NCBI GenBank assembly: GCA_934177725.1
Contig: CAKPPO010000006.1
Coordinates: 1 to 64,000, forward strand
Length of the DNA: 64,000 bases
Reading direction: 5' to 3'
Origin: an uncultured Clostridia bacterium
GTDB taxonomy: Bacteria > Bacillota > Clostridia > TANB77 > CAG-508
Of this stretch, positions 40,329-47,962 are shown in pieces. Within the stretch, counting starts at the first letter, position 1; each line of letters begins with the position of its first letter. Position numbers and translations under genes: made by a program. The notes beneath the pieces are model-generated. The model ran no database searches. It saw nothing but the letters and a program-made list of their open reading frames with translations, and was not told the DNA's origin.

Positions 40329-40856
40329 TTGAAAATTGTTAATTATATATCTTCAGCAGCAATACCAATTGTAATGGTAATAATTATTGTTTATGGATTA
40401 TTAGAAAAAAATAAAGTATACGATACTTTTGTTGATGGTGCAAAAGAGGGAATGGAAATAGTTATAAAATTATTTCCTACTTTGCTTGGAATTTTTGTTG
40501 CAGTAGGTGTTTTAAGAAGTTCAGGGGTTTTAGATTTCATAATAAAAATAATTTCACCTATTACAAATGTATTAAATATTCCAGGAGAAATTATGCCACT
40601 TGCAATAGTAAGGCCAATTTCAGGAAGCGCATCCACAGCAGTAGCAACAGATATAATAAGCAAATATGGAGTAGATTCAAAGATAGGATTAATTGCATCT
40701 ACAATTATGGGGTCTACAGAAACAACTTTTTATACTATAGCTATTTATACAAGTGCTGTAGGAGTAAAGAAAATAAAATTTGTACTAGCAGCAGCTTTAA
40801 TAGGGGACCTTGTTGGAATGTTGACTTCTGTAGCAATTTGGGGATTTTTGTCGTAA
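40329..40856 (+). CDS. spmB: Spore maturation protein B
   Basis: A 175-residue membrane protein, partner of SpmA. Motifs: DTFVDGAKEGMEIVIKLFPTLL, GVLRSSGVLDFIIK, MPLAIVRPISGSASTA and STIMGSTETTFYTIAIYTS, with hydrophobic segments throughout. The start is TTG (40329) after GAGATGAG. Together with spmA it is diagnostic of a spore-forming lineage. Confidence 0.93.
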   Translation: MKIVNYISSAAIPIVMVIIIVYGLLEKNKVYDTFVDGAKEGMEIVIKLFPTLLGIFVAVGVLRSSGVLDFIIKIISPITNVLNIPGEIMPLAIVRPISGSASTAVATDIISKYGVDSKIGLIASTIMGSTETTFYTIAIYTSAVGVKKIKFVLAAALIGDLVGMLTSVAIWGFLS

Positions 40857-40864
40857 AGTTTTTC

Positions 40865-40893
40865 TTGACAAATTTAAAATATCGTTGTATTAT
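40865..40893 (+). promoter_or_regulatory. Promoter of a candidate small membrane protein
   Basis: TTGACA (40865-40870), 17 bases, TATTAT (40888-40893), directly after spmB and 31 bases before a short ORF with its own AAGGAAG ribosome site. Confidence 0.75.
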
Positions 40894-40924
40894 GTATACA
40901 CAATTTATTCAAGGAAGTTAAAAA

Positions 40925-41026
40925 ATGTTTATTCAAATCTTATTATTTATTTTAATTTATTTTTTTATTCGAAAATTTATTATCTTTATTTTGTATAAAA
41001 AAATCCAAAAAAAAATAAACAAATAA
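40925..41026 (+). CDS. Candidate 33-residue hydrophobic small protein
   Basis: Reads MFIQILLFILIYFFIR, then KFIIFILYKK and a Lys/Gln-rich tail. One transmembrane segment with a basic C-terminus is followed by a long untranslated region with a structured element (41150-41319). A good promoter at 40865 and AAGGAAG ten bases before the ATG support transcription and translation. The pattern recalls small toxins of type I systems or small membrane regulators, but nothing in the sequence proves such a role. Confidence 0.45.
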   Translation: MFIQILLFILIYFFIRKFIIFILYKKIQKKINK

Positions 41027-41149
41027 TGTTTATTAATTTTATCTTGAAAAATTTATATTTTTAAATTATTAATAAATTAAAAATAATTATAATTTATTAA
41101 TAAAAATATATCAAAAATTTATATTAAAAATCTAAAAATGTTATTAATC

Positions 41150-41319
41150 TTGTAGAGGGATTTCTTCTAAAAAAGTATATTAACCCCTATTAATATATAA
41201 TTATAAAAAATAATTTAGATTAAGCCCCTATTTTATTTTTAAAACTATACTTAGGAAATCTAAGTAAACAATTCCTTTTTTATTAACAAATTTACCTAAC
41301 TATTAAAATCCCTCTACAA
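41150..41319. ncRNA. Candidate structured RNA closed by a 14-bp stem
   Basis: A perfect inverted repeat (41150-41163 with 41306-41319, core GTAGAGGGATTT) closes a 170-base element. Inside, AAGTATA can pair with TATACTT (about 41173/41256) around an AAAAATAA/TTATTTTT hairpin, and the 3' side of the bubble can fold AGGAA/TTCCT or, alternatively, ACTTAG/CTAAGT. Length and one-long-rod shape resemble 6S RNA with a collapsible bubble, but no sequence signature confirms this and the strand is undetermined. Confidence 0.35.
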
Positions 41320-41331
41320 TTAAAATATATA

Positions 41332-41811
41332 TTAATGATGATAATTTTCACCATTCATTATTTTAAAACCTCTAAATAATTGTTCTAATAAAAATAAACG
41401 AATTAATGGATGTGGAAAAGTCATTTTAGAAAAACATATTAACTCTTTAGTATTAGATAAAAGTTCTTCTGTCATACCTAAAGTACCACCAATTAAGAAT
41501 GTAATATGAGATGTAATTAAAGATAAATCTTGTATCTTATTAGAAAATTCAACAGAAGTATAATTTTTACCTTTTAAATCTAAAGCAATAACATAACTAT
41601 CTTTTTTTATATGAGACAAAATTAAATTACTTTCTTTTTGTTTTATTTCAAAAGATATACTATCATTCAATTTAGATGGAAGTTTTTCATCTGGAAGTTC
41701 TATAATATTTAAAATGCAATATTTTGAAAGACGTTTTTTATATTCGTCGATTGCATCTTTTAAATATTTTTCACGTATTTTTCCAATACAAACAATATCA
41801 ATATGTAACAT
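41332..41811 (-). CDS. rlmH: 23S rRNA (pseudouridine1915-N3)-methyltransferase RlmH
   Basis: A 159-residue SPOUT methyltransferase. The signature C-terminus is present: FLIGGTLGMTEELL, ICFSKMTFPHPLIRLFLLEQ and FKIMNGENYHH. The N-terminus MLHIDIVCIGKIREKYLKD is also typical. It methylates helix 69 at the subunit interface. It ends the murA-walJ-rlmH operon (gaps of 14 and 13 bases) and is followed immediately by the 41.15-41.32 kb structured element. It is near-universal in Firmicutes close to the origin. Confidence 0.96.
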   Translation of the reverse strand: MLHIDIVCIGKIREKYLKDAIDEYKKRLSKYCILNIIELPDEKLPSKLNDSISFEIKQKESNLILSHIKKDSYVIALDLKGKNYTSVEFSNKIQDLSLITSHITFLIGGTLGMTEELLSNTKELICFSKMTFPHPLIRLFLLEQLFRGFKIMNGENYHH

Positions 41812-41824
41812 ATAATTCCTTTCA

Positions 41825-42613
41825 TTATCCTACATCTATAATAGGACTTGTTTCGTAACGATTTGCAATGCTTAAACTTAAGCTATTTTCATTATAATTA
41901 TGTTCTATAAGTTCTTCAACGACTGTTTTATAAGCAAGTTCTGGAAAATTATTTTCTTTACTTAAATGTCCAAGCATTACTTGGTTTAATCCATGGTCTA
42001 CTAAATAAGAAATAGTTTTTCCAGCGTCTGAATTAGAAAGATGTCCATTTGGTCCTTTTATACGTTCCTTTAACATATATGGATAGGAAGAACATTTTAA
42101 AATTTCAGGTTCATAATTTGCTTCTAATAAAAGAAAAGAGCTATCACTTAAATTAGTAATTATTTCTTTACTCATGTGACCGATATCTGTGGCAATACTC
42201 ATTTTTTTGTTATCATGAAAAAGATTAAATCCGCAAGGGTTTGCGGCGTCATGTGGAATTGGAAATGGGTTTACTTCAATATCGCCAATTTTAAATTTAT
42301 TAAATGTAAATGTTTTAATATTTTCTTCATTTAATTTTTCTTTATATTTTTGCATTGCATTCCAAGTTTCTACATTTGCATAAACAGGAACATTATATTT
42401 TTTTGAAAATACAGCTAAGCCTTTAACATGGTCAGAATGTTCATGTGTAATTAAAATTGCATCAATAGAAAAAGGGTCAACATTAATAGTTGCTAGAGCT
42501 TCTGCTATTTTTTTAGCACTTTCTCCAACATCTACTAAGATTTTAGTTTTATTACTTTGTACAATAGAAGAATTTCCTGTACTACCACTATATAAACTAC
42601 AAAATTGAAACAT
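41825..42613 (-). CDS. walJ: MBL-fold metallohydrolase (YycJ/WalJ-like)
   Basis: A 262-residue metallo-beta-lactamase-fold protein. The N-terminus FQFCSLYSGSTGNSSIVQ is typical for WalJ. The metal motif is LITHEHSDHVKGL (HxHxDH). Later ligands occur in FPIPHDAANPCGF, IATDIGHMS and LGHLSKEN. WalJ is a probable exonuclease-like protein linked to cell-wall/DNA coordination via the WalRK system in Bacillus. Here it lies between murA and rlmH; no walRK genes are visible. Confidence 0.88.
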   Translation of the reverse strand: MFQFCSLYSGSTGNSSIVQSNKTKILVDVGESAKKIAEALATINVDPFSIDAILITHEHSDHVKGLAVFSKKYNVPVYANVETWNAMQKYKEKLNEENIKTFTFNKFKIGDIEVNPFPIPHDAANPCGFNLFHDNKKMSIATDIGHMSKEIITNLSDSSFLLLEANYEPEILKCSSYPYMLKERIKGPNGHLSNSDAGKTISYLVDHGLNQVMLGHLSKENNFPELAYKTVVEELIEHNYNENSLSLSIANRYETSPIIDVG

Positions 42614-42627
42614 TTTATTTTTCCTTT

Positions 42628-43896
42628 TTAAAAATCTTCTTCAGTTATTCTTTGAATATTTGCACCAATACTTCTAAATTTTTCTTCTATATTCTCATAG
42701 CCACGATCAATATGTACAAGATTTGTAATACTTGTTTCGCCTTTGGCTACTATTCCAGCAATAATTAATGCTGCACCAGCACGTAAATCTGTTGCTTCAA
42801 CAGGGGCACCATATAATTCTTTTACACCTTCAAAAATAGCAGATTTGCCTTGATCCGTAATTTGAGCTCCCATTTTATTAAGTTCAGCAGTGTATTGAAA
42901 ACGAGATTCCCAAATGCCTTCTTTTATAATGCTTGTACCATTGGCTAATGCTAAACATACACCAATTTGTGGTTGTAAATCTGTTGGAAAGCCAGGGTAT
43001 GGTTGAGTTTTTATATTAGCCTTATTTGGTCTTTTATTTGTCCAAACATGAATAGAATCATCATTATATTCTACATTTGCACCCATTTCTAATATTTTGG
43101 CTGTTAAACAATCTAAATGTTCTGGAATACAATTTTTTATTAATAAATCACCTTTTGTTGCAACTGCAGCAAGCATAAATGTTCCTGCTTCGATTTGATC
43201 AGGTACAACACTATATGTGGCATTACCTGTAAGCTTTTCTACACCATTTACTTTTATAACATCAGTTCCGGCACCACGAATATCTGCACCCATTGTATTT
43301 AAAAAGTTTGCAACATCAACAATATGTGGCTCTTTGGCAGCATTTTCTATAATAGTAGTTCCTTTTGCAAGGACACTAGCAAGCATAACATTTATAGTTG
43401 CTCCAACAGAAACCATATCCATATAAATTGAGGTACCTACTAAATTTTTTGCTGTAGCTGTGATTTTACCTTGTGAAACTTCAACTTTTGCTCCTAATGC
43501 TTCAAAACCTTTAATATGTTGATCTATAGGTCTTGCACCTAAATTGCAACCACCAGGAAGTCCGACTGTTGCAGATTTACATCTTCCAAGAAGAGCACCA
43601 ATTAGATAATAAGATGCACGAAATTTGCTGGTCATGTCTATAGGTGCATTAGCAGAAGTAATGTTTCTAGTATCTATAGTAACCTCATTAGGAGTATTCC
43701 AAGTTAAAATAGCACCTAATTCTTGTAATATTTTACAAGAGATTTTTACATCACTTATAGCAGGAATATTGGAAATTGTACAAACGCCATCTATTAATAA
43801 TGTAGCTGGTATTAAGGCTACTGCTGCGTTTTTGGCTCCACTTATTACTACTTCTCCTTTAAGGCGTGTACCGCCATTTATAACTAATTTATCCAA
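42628..43896 (-). CDS. murA: UDP-N-acetylglucosamine 1-carboxyvinyltransferase MurA
   Basis: A 422-residue enzyme for the first committed step of peptidoglycan synthesis. It begins DKLVINGGTRLKGEVVISGAKN. The active-site Cys is in GLPGGCNLGARPIDQH, so the enzyme should be fosfomycin-sensitive. PGFPTDLQPQ and DLRAGAALIIAG are further signatures. I chose the TTG at 43896, since GGGGG lies about eight bases upstream; the outer TTG at 43911 overlaps that site. It is the first gene of an operon with walJ and rlmH. Confidence 0.95.
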   Translation of the reverse strand: MDKLVINGGTRLKGEVVISGAKNAAVALIPATLLIDGVCTISNIPAISDVKISCKILQELGAILTWNTPNEVTIDTRNITSANAPIDMTSKFRASYYLIGALLGRCKSATVGLPGGCNLGARPIDQHIKGFEALGAKVEVSQGKITATAKNLVGTSIYMDMVSVGATINVMLASVLAKGTTIIENAAKEPHIVDVANFLNTMGADIRGAGTDVIKVNGVEKLTGNATYSVVPDQIEAGTFMLAAVATKGDLLIKNCIPEHLDCLTAKILEMGANVEYNDDSIHVWTNKRPNKANIKTQPYPGFPTDLQPQIGVCLALANGTSIIKEGIWESRFQYTAELNKMGAQITDQGKSAIFEGVKELYGAPVEATDLRAGAALIIAGIVAKGETSITNLVHIDRGYENIEEKFRSIGANIQRITEEDF

Positions 43897-43945
43897 AAAA
43901 ATTACCCCCAAGTTATCTATTCTTATATAACATTTTCAACTATAT

Positions 43946-43980
43946 AAAAAATAGAATATATTAAATATATTCTATTTTTT
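43946..43980. terminator. Terminator between spoIIR and murA
   Basis: A nearly perfect 17-bp A/T stem (43946-43962 with 43964-43980) flanked by T runs on both strands ends the spoIIR transcript. Confidence 0.8.
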
Positions 43981-44024
43981 TATTTTAACATAACATTTAT
44001 ATCACATTTTATTGGATTTTACAA

Positions 44025-44690
44025 CTATTTTTTTGCAGTTAATAAGTCATTATTCATAAACCATTCTATTAAACCTATTTTAAATTGAATATTTGAGCTG
44101 TCTTCCTTTGTTACAATAGAGTATTCTTCTTCATTTAACTCTTGTTTTATAAGTTCTTTAGATTCTTCAGGAACTATACCAGAGCTTACATTAACAAAAC
44201 ATAGGGGTGGAAACATTACACACCACCAATTTTGACCTTTAGCTTCTCCAATTTTTACTCGAAGGGCGTCATAATAACCTGCTGGAAGTGAAATATCTCC
44301 ATAGTTCTTAGTAGGAAAAGAAAAATTCCCAAATTCTATAGTTACAGGGTAAGAATAACCATTTTCTTTAATAGTATTGTTTGCTATATTTAAAAAATCT
44401 TCTTCATGTAATTTACTTATTTTAATAGCTTCTTCTTTACTTGTTACATCTTTACACAAGCTATTCATATATTTAATTAAATTATCTCTTACTTTATATT
44501 TAAGGTCTTGATCTTCTTTTGTATCGCTATTTGCAATAACATGAAGACGAAAAACGCTATTTTCAATATCGCTGGAAACTGCATTTACGTAAGATATAGC
44601 AGATATTGATATATACAAAAATAATAAAAATAGTAAAATTAAGGAATTTTTTACTTTTTTATTGCATATAATAGATAATATAGATTTCAT
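44025..44690 (-). CDS. spoIIR: Stage II sporulation protein R
   Basis: A 221-residue secreted signalling protein made in the forespore, which triggers SpoIIGA processing of pro-sigma-E in the mother cell. An N-terminal hydrophobic segment (LILLFLLFLYISISAISYV) is followed by the diagnostic VFRLHVIANSDTKEDQDLKYKVRD. Further signatures are SLPAGYYDALRVKIGEAKG and NWWCVMFPPLCFV. The start is the ATG at 44690 because GGAGG lies eight bases upstream; an outer TTG overlaps that site. Expression should depend on sigma-F, though a promoter was not assigned. Confidence 0.94.
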   Translation of the reverse strand: MKSILSIICNKKVKNSLILLFLLFLYISISAISYVNAVSSDIENSVFRLHVIANSDTKEDQDLKYKVRDNLIKYMNSLCKDVTSKEEAIKISKLHEEDFLNIANNTIKENGYSYPVTIEFGNFSFPTKNYGDISLPAGYYDALRVKIGEAKGQNWWCVMFPPLCFVNVSSGIVPEESKELIKQELNEEEYSIVTKEDSSNIQFKIGLIEWFMNNDLLTAKK

Positions 44691-44844
44691 ATTACAATCC
44701 TCCAAAAATGTATTTCATTTCTTTATAATTTAAGTATTTACAATAAAAAAAATTATATACATATTTGGAAAAAATTTTTATTTCGAAAAGAGAATAAAGC
44801 TTTGAAAATGTCGAAATATAGGGAAAAGTTTATTTGTAATATGA

Positions 44845-44879
44845 TTGACATATTTGTAAAACAATGGTAAAATTTACCA
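44845..44879 (+). promoter_or_regulatory. Promoter with overlapping palindrome
   Basis: TTGACA (44845-44850), 17 bases, TAAAAT (44868-44873). The -10 is embedded in the perfect palindrome TGGTAAAATTTACCA (44865-44879), a possible repressor operator for the gene at 44907. Confidence 0.6.
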
Positions 44880-44906
44880 AAAGAAAACAAAAGAGGAGGC
44901 TAAAAA

Positions 44907-45431
44907 ATGGAGGTTCAAAAAAATAATTTAACAAAATTATGTAGTTTTTATGTGAGTGATTGGCATTTGGTAACAATGCTACTTCCTTATATTAATAAAA
45001 AAATAAATGAACAAGCAAAAATAGCCACAATCCTAGAAAAAAATATACAAGAAAATGTAGAAACATTAGTTGAAAAATTAAATTTAAAAAATAGAGAAAA
45101 AATTTTAAATTTAAATTGGAGTACAACAGAAAAAATAAAACAAAGCATACATACATTAGAAAAAAATCAAGAATTAATAATATTTATAAATGGAAGTAAA
45201 GAATTTATTAAAGAACAAAATAGAAAATTAGAAAAATATTTTTCTACACATTTTGTATGTGGACCTGTAAAAATAATTAATTGTTATGAAATTATTGAAT
45301 TTAATGGAAGTATACAAGAAATATTAGATAATCATAGCAAAGTATTAAACACTTCGGGTGAAAGAGAAATTAATGAAATTTTTTCAGATTATGAAAAAAG
45401 TAATAACAAAGAAATAAAAGCAGTAGGATAA
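44907..45431 (+). CDS. Unrecognised 174-residue protein
   Basis: I do not recognise the family. The protein is soluble-looking, with an N-terminal MEVQKNNLTKLCSFYVSDWHLVTMLLPY, a helical charged middle, and ELIIFINGSKEFIKEQN followed by THFVCGPVKIINCYEII. AGAGGAGG precedes the ATG. It stands alone between the divergent spoIIR and a convergent terminator, behind its own promoter with an operator-like palindrome. Location beside spoIIR might suggest a sporulation link, which the sequence itself does not prove. Confidence 0.7.
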   Translation: MEVQKNNLTKLCSFYVSDWHLVTMLLPYINKKINEQAKIATILEKNIQENVETLVEKLNLKNREKILNLNWSTTEKIKQSIHTLEKNQELIIFINGSKEFIKEQNRKLEKYFSTHFVCGPVKIINCYEIIEFNGSIQEILDNHSKVLNTSGEREINEIFSDYEKSNNKEIKAVG

Positions 45432-45443
45432 ATAAATATAAAA

Positions 45444-45472
45444 AAAATCACTTCATGTTTGAGGTGATTTTT
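45444..45472. terminator. Bidirectional terminator
   Basis: AAAATCACTTC (45444-45454) pairs with GAGGTGATTTT (45461-45471), with one C-A/T imperfection. T-runs follow on the plus strand. It separates the 44907 gene from the pilin-like gene. Confidence 0.8.
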
Positions 45473-45506
45473 AATATATTTTATTAAATATTATAATGAA
45501 AATCAA

Positions 45507-46460
45507 TTATTCTTCTAACCAAACTTCATAAATTTTTTCATATCCATAGTATGCGTATATATATATACCTCCAACAGTATTTATTTCAGATATATCTAAT
45601 ACGAGATTTCTATTATTTTCTATATTAATATCAGTTGTTAGATAATTTCTTTCAGTGTAACAATATGAAGTAGAATCTTTAAATTCTATAGCTTGACCAG
45701 CATTAAATTTACTGCAATCTATAGAATTATTACTATTAACAATTATTTGACCTGCAAAAAAAGAAAAATGAGCTGTTTTATTAGTTTTACATATTTTAGA
45801 TTTTATACATAATTTATTATAATTTGCAATGTTTATATTTTTATTAATTGTATAAAAATAACCAGCTGCATTGGTTGGAGTAGAATTAAGAAACAAATAA
45901 TTACTTTCTTTAGAAAAAGAGGAATTTCTATTTTCTACTTTTGAAAAACTCCAACCACCAGAATTTTCAGTGTATTCATTGCCATCCTTATAAAGATATA
46001 ACTTTTTTTTATTTTTTCCTGTTATTAATTTTCCGTTAACATAAGCTGTTTTACCTTCTAATATATCATCTTCTGTTGCAGTAGCATCTTTAGTTACTTC
46101 TTTTACAATACCTTTAATATTATCAGCAAATATTGCTGTTTCTGCTGTAGTATCAGGTCTTATGCCACCAGCCTCATCTATAGCATTAGCGATTGCGGTC
46201 TTAAATTCTGTCAATTTTGCAATAGCATCATAATTAGTTCCACCAGAACTTGTACCACTAGACTCTAATTGAGTATATAAGTCATTTAACTCTGTTTCTT
46301 CTTCGATTTTTGCAAGCTCTGTATTTTCTTTAGCTTTTTTGGCTATTGTTATAATTCCGTTATCACCTAAAACTAGGTTAATGCTTATTCCTGATAAAAT
46401 TATTAATACTATTATTGTTACTACCAACGCAACTAATGTTATACCTTTCTCTTTTTTCAT
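45507..46460 (-). CDS. Prepilin-like secreted protein with GITLVALVVTI leader
   Basis: A 317-residue protein starting MKKEKGITLVALVVTIIVLI, then LSGISINLVLGDNGII. The G|ITLV junction followed by a long hydrophobic helix is prepilin-like, but the usual Glu at mature position 5 is replaced by an aliphatic residue. The rest is a soluble exported part: TELAKIEEETELNDLYTQLE, a Ser/Gly linker, and a beta-rich C-terminus ending YEKIYEVWLEE. Proteins with this exact leader are common in uncultured Clostridia. I chose the ATG at 46460 since a GGAG ribosome site lies upstream and the longer frame lacks one. Confidence 0.8.
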   Translation of the reverse strand: MKKEKGITLVALVVTIIVLIILSGISINLVLGDNGIITIAKKAKENTELAKIEEETELNDLYTQLESSGTSSGGTNYDAIAKLTEFKTAIANAIDEAGGIRPDTTAETAIFADNIKGIVKEVTKDATATEDDILEGKTAYVNGKLITGKNKKKLYLYKDGNEYTENSGGWSFSKVENRNSSFSKESNYLFLNSTPTNAAGYFYTINKNINIANYNKLCIKSKICKTNKTAHFSFFAGQIIVNSNNSIDCSKFNAGQAIEFKDSTSYCYTERNYLTTDINIENNRNLVLDISEINTVGGIYIYAYYGYEKIYEVWLEE

Positions 46461-46621
46461 TTTCTTTCGTTCTCCTTTTTTACATTTTTTCCAAATTTTA
46501 TAAAAATATAAAAACAAAATAGTATTATGTTTATAAGTTGTTACTATTTTTTATAATTTTAGCAGTACAATTTTTTTAAGTCAATAGTTAATATTAAGAA
46601 AAAATATAATTTTAAATATTT

Positions 46622-46650
46622 TTGACAGATAGAATATAAATGTATATAAT
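46622..46650 (+). promoter_or_regulatory. Promoter of the UDP-sugar pyrophosphorylase operon
   Basis: TTGACA (46622-46627), 17-base spacer, TATAAT (46645-46650), consensus at both hexamers. It lies 31 bases before the ATG at 46682, which is preceded by GGGAGG. Confidence 0.9.
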
Positions 46651-46681
46651 AGGGATACTAAAATGAAAATGGGAGGAAATT

Positions 46682-47914
46682 ATGATAGAAAATTTTGAAC
46701 AAACGAAGAAAATATTAAAATGTCAGAAGCAAGAACAAATATTAGAGTATCCAATAAGAAATAAAGAAGAGTTTGCAAATGAAGTTTTAAAAATTAATTT
46801 TGAACAATTAAATAAATTATATGATAAAGCAATAAAAAACGAAAAAGTGGAAAATAGTAAAATTGAACCTATTCCATATATAGAAAAAGATAAGTTAAGT
46901 GAAGAAGAAAAAGAACATTATAAAAAAATAGGTGAAAATATAATAAGAAATAATGAGTATGCAGTAGTAACAATGGCAGGAGGTCAAGGTAGTAGACTAG
47001 GTCATGATGGACCAAAAGGTACTTTTGATTTTGGATTAGAAAATCATAAAAGTATTTTTGAAGTATTATGTGATAGATTAAAAGAAGCTTATAATAAATA
47101 TAATGTTTATATCCCATGGTATATAATGACTAGTAGACAAAACAATGAAGAAACAATTAATTTCTTTGAAAAAAATAATTATTTTGGCTACTCAAAAGAA
47201 AATGTCTATTTTTTTAAACAAGGTGAATTGCCAGTATTAAATGATCAAGGAAAATTAATGTTAAATAAGGAAGGAAATATAAATACTGCAGCAGATGGAC
47301 ATGGTGGAATTTTTGTTTCTATGGAAAAAGAAAAAATAACAGAAAATATGAAACAAAGAGGAATTAAATGGGTATTTATAGGTCCAGTAGATAATGTTCT
47401 AATAAAAATGGTAGATCCAATTTTTATAGGAATATGTCAAGATAAAAATATGTTAGCAGGTGGAAAAAGCATAATAAAAGCATATCCAGAAGAAAGAGTA
47501 GGAGTATTTTGTAAAAAAGACGGAAAACCGGATGTAATAGAATATACTGAAATTTCAAAAGAAATGGCAGAAATGAAAAATGACAAAGGAGAATTAGTTT
47601 ATGCAGAATCTCACATAAATTGTAATGTGTTTAACATTGATATAATTGAGAAGATAAGCAAAAATAAATTACCATATCATAGTGCTCATAAAAAAATAGA
47701 ATATTTAAATAAAGAAGGACAAGTAGTAAAACCAGAAGAACCAAATGCTTATAAATTTGAAGCTTTCATATTTGATGCATTTAAGATGTTAGATGAAATG
47801 ACAATATTTAGAGTAAAAAGAGAAGAAGAATTTGCTCCAATAAAAAATGCAGAAGGAAAAGATAGTCCTGAAACAGCATTAGAATTATATAAAAATTTTT
47901 ATAGTAATAGATAG
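46682..47914 (+). CDS. UDP-sugar pyrophosphorylase, UDPGP/UAP type
   Basis: A 410-residue enzyme of the eukaryote-like UDPGP family, which makes UDP-GlcNAc (or UDP-Glc) from UTP and the sugar-1-phosphate. The nucleotide-binding loop is VTMAGGQGSRLGHDGPKG (about residues 96-113). Further signatures are PWYIMTSRQNNEET, FKQGELPVLNDQGK, NTAADGHGGIFVSM and FIGPVDNVLIKMVDP. GlmU is the more usual bacterial enzyme, so this type is less common. The stop overlaps the ribosome binding site used for the phosphohexomutase gene that follows, so they form an operon. Confidence 0.9.
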   Translation: MIENFEQTKKILKCQKQEQILEYPIRNKEEFANEVLKINFEQLNKLYDKAIKNEKVENSKIEPIPYIEKDKLSEEEKEHYKKIGENIIRNNEYAVVTMAGGQGSRLGHDGPKGTFDFGLENHKSIFEVLCDRLKEAYNKYNVYIPWYIMTSRQNNEETINFFEKNNYFGYSKENVYFFKQGELPVLNDQGKLMLNKEGNINTAADGHGGIFVSMEKEKITENMKQRGIKWVFIGPVDNVLIKMVDPIFIGICQDKNMLAGGKSIIKAYPEERVGVFCKKDGKPDVIEYTEISKEMAEMKNDKGELVYAESHINCNVFNIDIIEKISKNKLPYHSAHKKIEYLNKEGQVVKPEEPNAYKFEAFIFDAFKMLDEMTIFRVKREEEFAPIKNAEGKDSPETALELYKNFYSNR

Positions 47915-47952
47915 GAGGAATTAATTAATTTAATAATTCATTAAATTAATTA
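47914..47952 (+). promoter_or_regulatory. Shine-Dalgarno separated from its start by a hairpin
   Basis: GGAGG (47914-47918) stands 45 bases before the next in-frame ATG at 47963. A 13-bp perfect hairpin (47922-47934 with 47940-47952) occupies most of the gap and would bring the two to a normal distance if folded. Confidence 0.55.
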
Positions 47953-47962
47953 TAGTAGAAAA

